This document shows positions 47,811 to 57,254 of a stretch of DNA of 64,000 bases, piece after piece. Under the pieces are notes generated by a model. The model did not search any database, had not been told where the DNA came from, and saw nothing but the letters and a program-made list of their open reading frames with translations. Origin of the DNA: Variovorax sp. PAMC28562 (GTDB taxonomy: Bacteria > Pseudomonadota > Gammaproteobacteria > Burkholderiales > Burkholderiaceae_C); assembly GCF_014303735.1 (NCBI RefSeq), contig NZ_CP060296.1:1747501-1811500 (forward strand). Reading direction: 5' to 3'. Both the position numbers and the translations under genes were made by a program. The first letter of the stretch is position 1, and each line of letters starts with the position of its first letter.

Positions 47811-48545
47811 ATGAGACTCAAGGGCAAAACCGTGCTCGTGACCGCAGCCGGACAAGGCATCGGCTACGCCAGCGTCATCGCCATGGCCGCGGAGGGCGCG
47901 CAGGTGTGGGCCACCGACGTCAACGAGAAACTGCTGGAGCGTTACGCCGGCATGACCAGCATCAAGACCGCGAAGCTCGATGTGCTCGACAAGGCGGCCA
48001 TCACCGGCTTCTTCGCCACTGCGCCGACCTTCGACGTGCTCTTCAACTGCGCGGGCGTGGTGCACAACGGCACCGTGCTCGATGCCAACGACGACGACCT
48101 CGACTTCGCATTTCGGCTGAACGTGCGCGCACAAACCTGGACGATCCGGGCCGTATTGCCCAAGATGTTGGCGGCAGGCAAAGGCAGCATCATCAACATG
48201 GCGAGCGTGTGTTCGAGCATGAAGGGCTTGCCCAATCGCTTCGTCTACGGCACGACCAAGGCGGCGGTGCTCGGCCTCACCAAGAGCGTGGCGGCCGACT
48301 ATGTGGCCAAGGGCATCCGCTGCAATGCGGTGTGCCCCGGCACGGTCGATACGCCATCGCTCGGCGAGCGCATCAACGCCAACGAAGATCCCGATGCAGC
48401 GCGCAAGGCCTTCATCGCGCGTCAGCCGATGGGTCGTCTCGCGCAAGCCGAAGAAATCGCGCCGGTGGTGGTGTTCCTCGCCAGCGACGAATCGGTGTTC
48501 GCGACCGGCCAGGCCTTCACGGTCGATGGCGGGATCATGATATGA
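47811..48545 (+). CDS. SDR dehydrogenase, probable 2-keto-3-deoxy-L-fuconate/rhamnonate dehydrogenase
   Basis: A 244-residue classical SDR: GKTVLVTAAGQGIGYASV with the Gly-rich loop, NCAGVVHNGTVLD, MASVCSSMKGLPNRFVYGTTKAA with the catalytic Ser, Tyr and Lys, and CPGTVDTPSLGERI. The AAGQGIG loop and CPGTVDTPSL stretch resemble 2-keto-3-deoxy-L-fuconate 4-dehydrogenases and the related BDH2 group. It would oxidise C4 of the dehydratase product to a 2,4-diketo-3-deoxy acid. It is the first gene of the rightward operon and overlaps the second SDR gene by ATGA. Confidence 0.88.
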   Translation: MRLKGKTVLVTAAGQGIGYASVIAMAAEGAQVWATDVNEKLLERYAGMTSIKTAKLDVLDKAAITGFFATAPTFDVLFNCAGVVHNGTVLDANDDDLDFAFRLNVRAQTWTIRAVLPKMLAAGKGSIINMASVCSSMKGLPNRFVYGTTKAAVLGLTKSVAADYVAKGIRCNAVCPGTVDTPSLGERINANEDPDAARKAFIARQPMGRLAQAEEIAPVVVFLASDESVFATGQAFTVDGGIMI

Positions 48546-49294
48546 ACCAGCTCGATTTTGCGAACCGTCATGCAGTCATCACAGGTGGCGCGACCGGACT
48601 CGGCTACGGCATCGCGGCGCGGCTCATTTCTTCCGGTGGCACCGTCACGCTGTGGGATCGCGACGAAGCAGCCGCACGCAAGGCTGCGGAAACATTGGGC
48701 GGCGGTGTGTCGTCGGTGCAGGTCGATGTCGCCGATCACGCATCGGTCGTGCGCGCACTGGCCGAGACGCTGACGCACACCAAGAAGATCGATGCGCTGG
48801 TCAACAGCGCCGGCATCACCGGGCCGAACACCAAGGTCTGGGACTATCCCGTCGAGGCCTGGCGCCAGGTGATGGACGTCAATCTCACGGGTGTGTTCAT
48901 TTGCTGTCGCGAAGTCGCAGCGCACATGCGAGCTTCCCCTGCCGGCTACGGCCGCATCGTCAACATCGCATCGGTCGCCGGCAAAGACGGCAACCCGAAC
49001 GCGAGCGCCTACAGCGCGAGCAAGGCCGGCGTCATCGCGCTGACCAAGTCGCTCGGCAAGGAGCTGGCCGACACCGGCATCCGCGTGAATTGCGTGACGC
49101 CTGCCGCGGTCAAGACCGCGATCTTCGACCAGATGACGCCCGAGCACATCGCCTTCATGCTTTCGAAGATCCCGATGGGCCGCTTCGGCACCGTCGAAGA
49201 AATCGCCGCTATGGTCGGATGGCTGTGTACCGAAGACTGTTCGTTTTCGACCGGCGCCACGTTCGACCTCTCCGGCGGTCGTTCCACCTACTGA
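48542..49294 (+). CDS. SDR dehydrogenase, probable sugar 1-dehydrogenase
   Basis: A 250-residue classical SDR. FANRHAVITGGATGLGYGIA is the cofactor loop, VNSAGITGPNTKVWD, IVNIASVAGKDGNPNASAYSASKAG holds Ser/Tyr/Lys, and ATFDLSGGRSTY ends the protein. The ATG at 48542 overlaps the preceding stop (ATGA). The closest functional types are L-rhamnose/L-fucose 1-dehydrogenase and 3-oxoacyl-reductase-like proteins. With a lactonase and dehydratase in the same island, a sugar 1-dehydrogenase role is the simplest, but a second ketodeoxy-acid dehydrogenase is also possible. Confidence 0.83.
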   Translation: MNQLDFANRHAVITGGATGLGYGIAARLISSGGTVTLWDRDEAAARKAAETLGGGVSSVQVDVADHASVVRALAETLTHTKKIDALVNSAGITGPNTKVWDYPVEAWRQVMDVNLTGVFICCREVAAHMRASPAGYGRIVNIASVAGKDGNPNASAYSASKAGVIALTKSLGKELADTGIRVNCVTPAAVKTAIFDQMTPEHIAFMLSKIPMGRFGTVEEIAAMVGWLCTEDCSFSTGATFDLSGGRSTY

Positions 49295-49311
49295 GTCACT
49301 GAAAGGAAAGC

Positions 49312-50163
49312 ATGAAACTCGTTCGCTACGGCAACCCCGGCAAAGAAAAGCCGGGCCTCATCGACGCCCAAGGCCAGCTGCGCGACCTGAGCGCCGTCAT
49401 CAAGGACATCGACGGCGATCAGCTTGGCGATGCCGCCATCGCCAAGCTGCAAAAGCTCAAGACCGACAAGCTGCCGCTGGTTCGCGGCAAGCCACGCTTT
49501 GCCTGCCCGGTCGCCAACGTCGGCAAGTTCATCGCCATCGGCCTGAACTACGCTGACCATGCCGCCGAATCCGGCATGCCGATTCCCAAAGAGCCGGTGG
49601 TCTTCACCAAGGCCATCAGCAGCATCCAGGGCCCGAACGATCCGGTGATGCTGCCCAAGAATTCCGTCAAGGGCGACTGGGAAGTCGAACTCGGCGTGAT
49701 CATCGGCACCCGCGCACGCTACGTGTCGCAGAAGGACGCGCTCAACTACGTTGCGGGCTACTGCGTCATCAACGACGTCAGCGAACGCGCATGGCAGCTC
49801 GAGCACGGCCTCACCTGGGACAAGGGCAAGGGCTTCGACACCTTCGGCCCGATCGGTCCGTGGCTCGTCACGCGCGACGAAGTGCCCAACCCGCAGAAGC
49901 TCGCGATGTGGCTCGACCTGAACGGCAAGCGCGTGCAGACCGGCAACACCAAGACGATGATCTTCAACGTTGCCAAGCTCGTCGCTTATGTGAGCCAGCT
50001 CAACACGCTGGAGCCGGGCGACATCATCACGACCGGCACGCCACCGGGCGTCGGCATGGGCATGAAGCCGTCGCCGGTGTTCCTGAAAAAGGGCGACGTG
50101 ATGACGCTGGGCATCGAAGGCCTGGGCGAGCAGCGGCAGGACGTCGTCGGCTTCAAGCTCTGA
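49312..50163 (+). CDS. FAH-family hydrolase, probable 2,4-diketo-3-deoxy-L-fuconate-type hydrolase
   Basis: A 283-residue fumarylacetoacetate-hydrolase-fold protein. FIAIGLNYADHAAESGMPI leads the catalytic domain, then VVFTKAISSIQGPND, the metal-binding WEVELGVIIG, VINDVSERAWQLEH, KGFDTFGPIGPWL, and ITTGTPPGVGMGM. Its full length matches hydrolases that split 2,4-diketo-3-deoxy sugar acids into pyruvate plus lactate or glycolate. AAAGGAAAG precedes the ATG. It directly follows the two dehydrogenase genes, as the pathway requires. Confidence 0.92.
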   Translation: MKLVRYGNPGKEKPGLIDAQGQLRDLSAVIKDIDGDQLGDAAIAKLQKLKTDKLPLVRGKPRFACPVANVGKFIAIGLNYADHAAESGMPIPKEPVVFTKAISSIQGPNDPVMLPKNSVKGDWEVELGVIIGTRARYVSQKDALNYVAGYCVINDVSERAWQLEHGLTWDKGKGFDTFGPIGPWLVTRDEVPNPQKLAMWLDLNGKRVQTGNTKTMIFNVAKLVAYVSQLNTLEPGDIITTGTPPGVGMGMKPSPVFLKKGDVMTLGIEGLGEQRQDVVGFKL

Positions 50164-50170
50164 AGCCCGC

Positions 50171-50854
50171 GTGAAGTACCAGTTCGACTTTGCTGCGGTG
50201 CTGGCGCAGTGGCCCTTGTTGCTCGAAGGCGCATGGGTCACCGTTCAGCTGTCGTTCCTCGCCACCGTTATCGGCTTCGTGCTGGGAGCGTTGTGCGCGG
50301 TCGGCCGCAACAGCAAGGTCGGCTGGCTCCGCTGGGGAGTGAGTGCGTATGTGGAGGCGATCCGCAACACGCCGCTGCTCATCCAGAGTTATTTCTTGAT
50401 CTTCGGTTTGTCGAGCATCGGCATCACGATGCCCATCATGGTGGGCGCCACGCTGGCGCTCGTCATCAACATCGGTGCCTACACCTGCGAGATCATTCGT
50501 GCGGGCATCGAGTCGATCCACAAGGGCCAGCTCGAAGCTGCCGATTGCCTCGGCATGTCGCCGGTGCAGGTGTTCTGGCACGTCATCCTGCGGCCGGCGG
50601 TGGAGCGCGTGTACCCGTCGCTCACCAGCCAGTTCGTATTGCTGATGCTGGCGTCGAGCATCATGTCGTCGATCGGTGCCGAAGAGCTGTTGGGTATCGC
50701 CAACCGCATCCAGTCCGACACCTTTCGCAACTTCGAGATCTTCCTCGTGCTGTGGGTGGTTTACCTCGCGCTGTCTTACATGATGCGTGCGGGTTTTTGG
50801 CTGCTGGGCCAGTTCGTTTTCACGCGGCGCCGCAAGCTCGGCACGCCGCTTTGA
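50171..50854 (+). CDS. Polar-amino-acid-type ABC transporter permease 1
   Basis: A 227-residue HisM/GlnP-type permease with five spans. LLEGAWVTVQLSFLATVIGF, YVEAIRNTPLLIQSYFLIFG, and the EAA loop EAADCLGMSPVQVFWHVILRP, of which the EAAxxLG part is typical, are all present. It starts at a GTG 7 bases after the hydrolase stop. Co-transcription with sugar-acid enzymes suggests the importer carries an acidic sugar or related carboxylate rather than an amino acid; this is inference. Confidence 0.92.
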   Translation: MKYQFDFAAVLAQWPLLLEGAWVTVQLSFLATVIGFVLGALCAVGRNSKVGWLRWGVSAYVEAIRNTPLLIQSYFLIFGLSSIGITMPIMVGATLALVINIGAYTCEIIRAGIESIHKGQLEAADCLGMSPVQVFWHVILRPAVERVYPSLTSQFVLLMLASSIMSSIGAEELLGIANRIQSDTFRNFEIFLVLWVVYLALSYMMRAGFWLLGQFVFTRRRKLGTPL

Positions 50855-50873
50855 CTTTGCTCGATCAGTCCTC

Positions 50874-51504
50874 ATGACGCGCGAGCAGGCAACTTTTCTT
50901 TTCATGGGCATGCTCGGCACGCTCGCCTTGTCGGTGCTGACGTTTGTCGGTGGCGGCCTCACCGGCCTGGCAGTGGCGCTGGCCCGCATCGCGCCGATGC
51001 GCGGCGTTCGGATGGCGGCGACCGCCTGGATCCAGGTCGTGCAGGGCACGCCGCTGCTGGTTCTGATGGGGCTGTGCTTCTACGGCCCGAGCATCGTTGG
51101 CATCGGCTCGATGCCCGCGCTCATCGCGGCCGCGCTGGCGATGACCATTTATTCGAGCGCCTTTCTCGGCGAAATCTGGCGCGGCTGCATCCAGTCGGTT
51201 CACAAGAGCCAATGGGAAGCTGCCGAGTGCATCGGCCTCACACGCTGGCAGCGCATGCAGAAGATCGTGCTGCCGCAGGCGCTGCGCATCGCGACGCCGC
51301 CGACGGTCGGCTTCATGGTGCAGATCATCAAGAACACCTCGATCGCTTCGCTGGTCATCGGCTTCGCCGAGCTTTCGTACAACGCCAAGGTGCTGAACAA
51401 CTCGACCTTTCAGCCCTTCATCTATTTCGGCTGCGCCGCCCTCATGTATTTCGCCATGTGCTACCCGCTCTCGCGCTGGAGTCGCACACTGGAAAGGAAG
51501 CTCA

Positions 51505-51521
<17 letters not shown>
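50874..51521 (+). CDS. Polar-amino-acid-type ABC transporter permease 2
   Basis: A 215-residue permease of the same family as its neighbour. LGTLALSVLTFVGGGLTGLAV, WIQVVQGTPLLVLMGLCFY and the EAA loop EAAECIGLTRWQRMQKIVLP are recognisable. The ATG at 50874 is preferred because the frame upstream belongs to the preceding permease. It overlaps the ATPase gene by 17 bases. The two permeases form a heterodimer with the ATPase and binding protein encoded next. Confidence 0.92.
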
Positions 51522-52233
<712 letters not shown>

Positions 52234-52275
52234 CCGTCCCTTCCTCTTTCGACATCCATCAAGAAACCACGAGAC

Positions 52276-53091
52276 ATGAAAAACCTGCAACGCCGCCACC
52301 TCAACGTCCTGCTGTCCAGCCTGCTGCTCGCAGGCGCCGCACTCAGCGCCGTCACCGCGCACGCCGACCAGCTCGACACCATCACCGCCGCCAAGAAGAT
52401 CCGCATCGCCATCGACATGGCGGTACCGCCCTACGGCATGAAGGACGACAAGCTGAATTCCACCGGCTCCGATGTCGAGACGGCTCAGTTGCTCGCCAAA
52501 GACTTTGGGCTGGAACTCGAGATCGTGCCGACCACGGGCGCCAATCGCATTCCGTTCTTGCAGACCGACAAGGCCGACATCGTGATCTCCAGCCTCTCGG
52601 TCACGCCCGAGCGCGAGAAGGTCGTCGATTTCTCCATTCCCTATGCCGGCATCGCTGCCGTCGTGGGCGCCCCCAAGGGCATGGCCATCACCAGCGCGGC
52701 CGATCTGTCGGGTAAGAAAGTGATCTCGACGCGTGGCACCACCAACGACCAGGAGGTGACCAAGATCCTTCCAAAAGACGCGACCATCGTGCGCTTCGAC
52801 GACGATGCGACATCGATCACGGCCATCGTCAGCAACCAGGCCGACATCTTCGCGACCGCTCCTTCGCTGCTTAAAACCATCAACGAAAAGAACCCGGCCA
52901 AGCAGATGGAAGTGAAGTTCGTCATGAAGGTCAACATGCTTGCGGTCGGCTTCAAGAAGGGCGAGGCAAAGCTCAAGGAGAAGGTCGATGCCTGGGTGCG
53001 CACCAACCTCAAGAACGGCAAGCTCAACGCGATCTACAAGAAGTTCCACGGTGCCGATCTGCCTGACGAAGTGACGAAGAACGGCACCTGA
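52276..53091 (+). CDS. Polar-amino-acid-type ABC binding protein
   Basis: A 271-residue SBP_bac_3 protein with a signal peptide (LLSSLLLAGAALSAV, cleaved near AHA|DQ). The mature part has IRIAIDMAVPPYGMKDDKL, GSDVETAQLLAKDF, KADIVISSLSVTPEREKVVDFS and IPYAG, all typical of the family. It captures the ligand in the periplasm for the preceding permeases. Ligand identity is unknown. The classical binding-site Arg of amino-acid binders is usually in an SLTITPERA-type motif; here it is SLSVTPERE, which keeps the Arg. Confidence 0.92.
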   Translation: MKNLQRRHLNVLLSSLLLAGAALSAVTAHADQLDTITAAKKIRIAIDMAVPPYGMKDDKLNSTGSDVETAQLLAKDFGLELEIVPTTGANRIPFLQTDKADIVISSLSVTPEREKVVDFSIPYAGIAAVVGAPKGMAITSAADLSGKKVISTRGTTNDQEVTKILPKDATIVRFDDDATSITAIVSNQADIFATAPSLLKTINEKNPAKQMEVKFVMKVNMLAVGFKKGEAKLKEKVDAWVRTNLKNGKLNAIYKKFHGADLPDEVTKNGT

Positions 53092-53122
53092 GCCAGCGAA
53101 CCGAACCCCGAAGGCGCACGCG

Positions 53123-54229
53123 ATGGCAAAGATCGACCAGGTCGAGATCACCCAGATCGACATTCCGCCGAAGGTGGTTCGCACCGACGCCATCCAGTCC
53201 TTCGTGACGCAGGAGACGGTGATGGTCACCATGCGCTGCGACGATGGATCGGAAGGCATCGGCTACACGTACACCATCGGCACCGGCGGCTCGTCGATCG
53301 TCGCATTGCTGCGCGATCACCTGGCGCCACAGCTCATCGGCCGCGACCCGCAGCAGTACGAAGCGATCTGGCGTGACTTGTTCTTTCATACGCACGCCAC
53401 CGCTGTCGGCGCCATCACCAGCCTCGCACTGGCCGCCATCGACACCGCGCTGTGGGACCGAAACGGCAAGGCCCAGGGCCTGCCGCTGTGGCGCATGGCG
53501 GGCGGTGCCAAGTCGCGCATTCCGGTCTACACGACCGAAGGCGGCTGGTTGAACCTGGCGCCTTCGGAGCTGGTCGAGCAAACGCTGGCGGCCAAGGCGC
53601 AAGGCTTTCTGGGCGCCAAGATCAAGGTCGGCAAACCGCATGTGGCCGAAGACATGGCGCGGCTGTCGGCGGTGCGCGACGCGGTCGGCCCGGGGTTCGA
53701 CCTCATGGTCGATGCCAACCAGGCTTTCTCGCTGGCCGAAGCGATCCGGCGCGCGCACCAGTACGCCGAGCTCGATCTCGCCTGGTTCGAAGAGCCGATG
53801 CCCGCCGAGCATGTGGCGGCACACGCGCAATTGCTCGCGAGTACCAGCGTGCCGATCGCGGTGGGCGAGTCGATGTACCACTTGTCGCAGTTCGGCGAGT
53901 ACGTGAAGCAGGGCGCCTGCTCGATCGTGCAGGCCGACGTGGCGCGCATCGGTGGCATCACGCCATGGCTCAAGGTCGCGCACCTGGCCGAGGCGCACAA
54001 CATCGCGATGTGCCCGCATTTTTTAATGGAGCTGCACGTGAGCCTGTGCGCCGCGGTGCCCAACTCGCGCTGGGTCGAGTACATCCCGCAACTCGATGAT
54101 CTGACGACCAGCCGTCTGCAGATCGAAGCCGGCCACGCGGTCGCGCCGGAAACACCGGGGCTCGGCATCGAATGGGACCCGGCGCAACTGAAGGCGCGGC
54201 GCAAGTTCGAGCCGATCGTCGTTCGTTGA
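53123..54229 (+). CDS. Enolase-superfamily (mandelate racemase/muconate-lactonizing type) dehydratase
   Basis: The 368-residue protein has the two-domain enolase fold. The capping part includes TYTIGTGGSSIVALL. The barrel shows GAKIKVGKPH (KxK-like catalytic Lys), LMVDANQAF (metal Asp), WFEEPMPAEH (metal Glu), AVGESMYHL (third metal Glu), DVARIGGITPW and CPHFLMELH. Members dehydrate or epimerise sugar acids. It is shorter than typical L-fuconate dehydratases (about 430 residues), so it is more likely a different acid-sugar dehydratase or racemase. It is the last gene of the operon that carries the amino-acid-type importer. Confidence 0.9.
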   Translation: MAKIDQVEITQIDIPPKVVRTDAIQSFVTQETVMVTMRCDDGSEGIGYTYTIGTGGSSIVALLRDHLAPQLIGRDPQQYEAIWRDLFFHTHATAVGAITSLALAAIDTALWDRNGKAQGLPLWRMAGGAKSRIPVYTTEGGWLNLAPSELVEQTLAAKAQGFLGAKIKVGKPHVAEDMARLSAVRDAVGPGFDLMVDANQAFSLAEAIRRAHQYAELDLAWFEEPMPAEHVAAHAQLLASTSVPIAVGESMYHLSQFGEYVKQGACSIVQADVARIGGITPWLKVAHLAEAHNIAMCPHFLMELHVSLCAAVPNSRWVEYIPQLDDLTTSRLQIEAGHAVAPETPGLGIEWDPAQLKARRKFEPIVVR

Positions 54230-54291
54230 AGCGCCGCGCCGCTCTAAATGTCCCATTGACAGAACATTCGAAGTAGCAAAACATCGGCGGC
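54230..54291. promoter_or_regulatory. Short promoter region of the second catabolic operon
   Basis: TTGACA at 54256–54261 is a perfect -35 box, but no good -10 follows at 17 bases. AATGT (54247–54251) and ACATT (54264–54268) form a weak inverted repeat around it that could be an operator for the adjacent regulator. Confidence 0.3.
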
Positions 54292-55119
54292 ATGTCGCTG
54301 ATGCCGCAGATGCCGTTGCCCAAGTACCACCAGGTCTACCTGGTGCTGCGGGAGCAACTCGACGAAGGACGCTTCTCGGACGGCGTGCCGGGCGAGTTGG
54401 CGTTGATGGCGCAGTTCGGCGTGGCGCGCGTCACGGTGCGGCGGGCGCTGGAGCGGCTTTCTTCCGAAGGATTGATTTCGCGCACGCCGGGGCGCCGCAC
54501 GCGACTCGTGGTGCCGGCTGCGGCGCCAGCAACCAACGGAACTGGCGGTAGTGGCGGCCATGCCGGGGCTCCCGGCATGGCGAGAGCCAACCTGCGCGGC
54601 CTGCTCGAGAACCTGGTCACGATGGGCCTACACACCTCCGTCAAGGTGATCGAGGTGGCCACGATCACGGCTTCCACGCAAGTCGCCGAGGCGCTGCAGC
54701 TGAAGCTCGGCGATCCGGTGCAGAAAGCGGTGCGGGTGCGCTCCACCGGCGCCGGTCCGTTGTCCCATATCACCACCTATGTGCCCGCCGAGATCGCACG
54801 GAAGTTCGGGCGGCGTGAGCTCGCGAAGAAGCCGATCCTGATGCTGCTCGAAGAGTCCGGCGTGCGGGTCGGGCGTGCGCACCAGACCATCTCGGCGCGC
54901 CTTGCCGACAACGTGCTGGCGGAGCGCCTGGACGTGGCCGTCGGCACCGCGCTGCTCGCCGTGCGCCGCCTGATCTACGACGATGCGGAGCGACCCGTGC
55001 AATGGCTGCACGGCTTCTACCGCCCTGATCGCTACACCTACGAACTCGAGCTGTCGCGCGTCGGCAGCGTCGATGCCAAGGTGTGGGTCAGCAAAGATCT
55101 TTCAGCCCAATTCACTTAG
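54292..55119 (+). CDS. GntR/HutC-family transcriptional regulator
   Basis: A 275-residue regulator. The N-terminal winged HTH has LPKYHQVYLVLREQLDEG, ELALMAQFGVARVTVRRALERL and SRTPGRRTRL. After a Gly-rich linker (about residues 80–100) comes a UTRA ligand domain with VRVRSTGAGPLSHITTYVP and RRLIYDDAERPVQWLHGFYRPDRY. HutC-type regulators usually repress transport and catabolic genes until a small ligand binds. It is transcribed in the same direction as the Liv-type importer, 25 bases upstream of its binding protein, and probably controls the whole operon including itself. Confidence 0.92.
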   Translation: MSLMPQMPLPKYHQVYLVLREQLDEGRFSDGVPGELALMAQFGVARVTVRRALERLSSEGLISRTPGRRTRLVVPAAAPATNGTGGSGGHAGAPGMARANLRGLLENLVTMGLHTSVKVIEVATITASTQVAEALQLKLGDPVQKAVRVRSTGAGPLSHITTYVPAEIARKFGRRELAKKPILMLLEESGVRVGRAHQTISARLADNVLAERLDVAVGTALLAVRRLIYDDAERPVQWLHGFYRPDRYTYELELSRVGSVDAKVWVSKDLSAQFT

Positions 55120-55144
55120 CCCGATTCACTTGACCGGAACCACC

Positions 55145-56359
55145 ATGCAAAACCGTCGCCGCTTCATCTCGCATTCCGCCGCCGTAGCCTCTGCCGTGGC
55201 TTCCACCGTGGCCTTTCCGCTCGTCGCCGGCGCGCAGCCGAAGACAGTCAAGGTCGGCGTGCTGCATCCGGTGACGGGTGCGCTGGCCTATTCGGGCCAG
55301 CAATGCCGGCTCGGTGCGCAACTCGCGATCGAAGACATCAACAAGGGCGGCGGCATCAAATCGCTCGGCGGTGCGCAGCTCGAAGCCTTGCTCGGGGATG
55401 CGCAGTCGCAGCCACAGGCCGGCGCGGCCGAGGTCGAGAAGATGAACGAGGCGGGTGTGTCGGCCATCGTCGGTGCCTTCGCGTCGGCCATCTGCCTTGC
55501 GACCACGCAAGCCGCGGCCAAGTACAACCTGCCGCACGTGGTAGACGTCGGCGTGGCCGACCAGATCGTCGAGCGCGGCTTGAAGAACACCTTTCGCTTC
55601 GGGCCCGGGTACAAGAAATCGACCGAGGTCGCGATGGCAAACCTGCTGGTGCTCAACCGCGCCGCCGGCAACCCCGCCAAGACGGTGATGATCATTCACG
55701 AGGAGTCGTTGTTCGGCTCCGGCACCGCCGCCTTGCTGGCGCGCGAGCTGCCGGGCTACGGCTTCGACGTCAAGGAAGTGGTGAAGCACGCCAATCCGAC
55801 GCGCGACTTCAACAACATCGTGCTGCGCATGAAGTCGATCAACCCCGACATCGTGATCCCGGCCAACTACTACAACGAATATGCGCTGCTGGTGCGCACG
55901 ATGCAGCAGCAGAAGGTAGCACCCAAGGCGATCTTCTCGGTGCTCGGCGGTGCGGCGTCGAGCTACAAGTTCGTGAAGGAATTTCCGGAAGCGGCCAACG
56001 GCATCATCGACTGCAATCATTGGTTCAACCCCAAGGACAAGCGCGCCCAAGAGCTGCGCAAAAGGGTTGAGGCCAAGGGCCAGTTCTTCAGCTACGAGGT
56101 CTTCATGACCTACACCGCGATGGGCCTGCTGGCCGATGCGCTGGAGCGCGCCAAATCGACCGATCGTGCTGCGCTCATCGATGCGCTCGCATCGAGCACC
56201 TTCTCCAACCATGTGATGCCGTACGGCCCGACGAAATTCGTCAACGGCCAGAACGAAGGCGCGCAGCCTTTGATGACGCAGGTGGTCAAGAACGACATCA
56301 AGGTCATCATTCCGCGCGACTACCGTGAGGTCGAGCCGGTATTTCCGCTGAAGGCCTGA
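55145..56359 (+). CDS. Branched-chain-amino-acid-type ABC binding protein
   Basis: A 404-residue Peripla_BP_6 protein. The N-terminus QNRRRFISHSAAVASAVAS with the RRRF pattern looks like a Tat or Sec signal ending near AGA|QPK. VKVGVLHPVTGALAYSGQQ, AIEDINKGGGIKSLGG, AAEVEKMNEAGVSAIVG and VMIIHEESLFGSGTAALL are family hallmarks. These proteins bind amino acids, amides, short carboxylates or aromatics. The ATG at 55145 is preferred over upstream in-frame ATGs inside the regulator gene. Confidence 0.93.
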   Translation: MQNRRRFISHSAAVASAVASTVAFPLVAGAQPKTVKVGVLHPVTGALAYSGQQCRLGAQLAIEDINKGGGIKSLGGAQLEALLGDAQSQPQAGAAEVEKMNEAGVSAIVGAFASAICLATTQAAAKYNLPHVVDVGVADQIVERGLKNTFRFGPGYKKSTEVAMANLLVLNRAAGNPAKTVMIIHEESLFGSGTAALLARELPGYGFDVKEVVKHANPTRDFNNIVLRMKSINPDIVIPANYYNEYALLVRTMQQQKVAPKAIFSVLGGAASSYKFVKEFPEAANGIIDCNHWFNPKDKRAQELRKRVEAKGQFFSYEVFMTYTAMGLLADALERAKSTDRAALIDALASSTFSNHVMPYGPTKFVNGQNEGAQPLMTQVVKNDIKVIIPRDYREVEPVFPLKA

Positions 56360-56381
56360 TCGCGTTCTTCACTTCAGCCGC

Positions 56382-57254
56382 ATGTTCGATCCCGGGATTC
56401 TCTTTTCGTCGACGCTGAACGGCCTGACGACCGGTGCGGTGTACGCACTCATCGCACTCGGCCTGACGCTGATCTACGGCGTGCTGCACATCATCAACTT
56501 CGCCCACGGCGCCTGCCTGATGGTGGCGCTGTACGCGGTGTACTTCATGAAAGAGCGGCTGGGTGTCGATCCGTACGCGGCGCTGCCGATCGTGATGGCG
56601 GGCATGTTCGTCTTCGGGTACGGCCTGCAGCGCATCGTGATCAACCGGGCAGGGCACGGCAAGGACGAGAACATCCTGCTGGCGACGCTCGGCATCTCGA
56701 TCGTGCTGGAGAACCTCGCGTTGCTGTTCTTCAAGTCGGACACGCGCAGCATCGACACGGCCTATTCGCTGAGCACGGTCGCTATCGGGCCGGCGATGAT
56801 CGCGGTGCCCAAGCTGGTGGCCTTCGCGGGGGCGCTGGTGGCGTCGGCGTTGTTGTTCTGGGTGATCGGCCGTACCGACCTCGGCCGTGCCATCCGCGCC
56901 GTCGCCAAGGAGCAGGAGGGCGCCAAGCTCATGGGCATCGATGTCGAGCATGTCTACGCGATGAGCTTCGGCATCGGCCTGGCTTGTCTCGGCGCAGCAG
57001 CTTGCTTCCTGCTGCCGGCCTACTACGTGAACCCGCAGGTCGGCGGTGGCTTCGTGCTGGTGGCCTTCACCATCGTCGTGCTCGGCGGCATGGGCAGCTT
57101 CGTCGGGGCGCTGATCGGCGGCTTTCTGGTGGGTATCGTCGAGTCGCTCGGCGGTCTGTATCTGGGTGAATCGCTCGGGCAGATCGGCATCTTCGCGATC
57201 TTCATCGGCGTGGTGCTGTTCAGGCCGCAAGGCATGTTCGGGAGCAAAGCGTGA
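56382..57254 (+). CDS. livH: Branched-chain-amino-acid-type ABC permease
   Basis: The 290-residue LivH-type permease has about eight spans and the typical LNGLTTGAVYALIALGLTLIYG start and HIINFAHG motif. AVAKEQEGAKLMGIDVEHVY near residue 170 is the EAA-like loop, and GGMGSFVGALIGGFLVGIVES the C-terminal stretch. It overlaps the LivM gene by GTGA and works with LivM, LivG and LivF. Confidence 0.93.
   Translation: MFDPGILFSSTLNGLTTGAVYALIALGLTLIYGVLHIINFAHGACLMVALYAVYFMKERLGVDPYAALPIVMAGMFVFGYGLQRIVINRAGHGKDENILLATLGISIVLENLALLFFKSDTRSIDTAYSLSTVAIGPAMIAVPKLVAFAGALVASALLFWVIGRTDLGRAIRAVAKEQEGAKLMGIDVEHVYAMSFGIGLACLGAAACFLLPAYYVNPQVGGGFVLVAFTIVVLGGMGSFVGALIGGFLVGIVESLGGLYLGESLGQIGIFAIFIGVVLFRPQGMFGSKA

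Noticed and set aside
53123..54229. Classical L-fuconate dehydratase
   Set aside because: At 368 residues it is much shorter than that group and has the shorter mandelate-racemase-type layout; the UxaA-type protein is a better candidate for the aldonate dehydratase.
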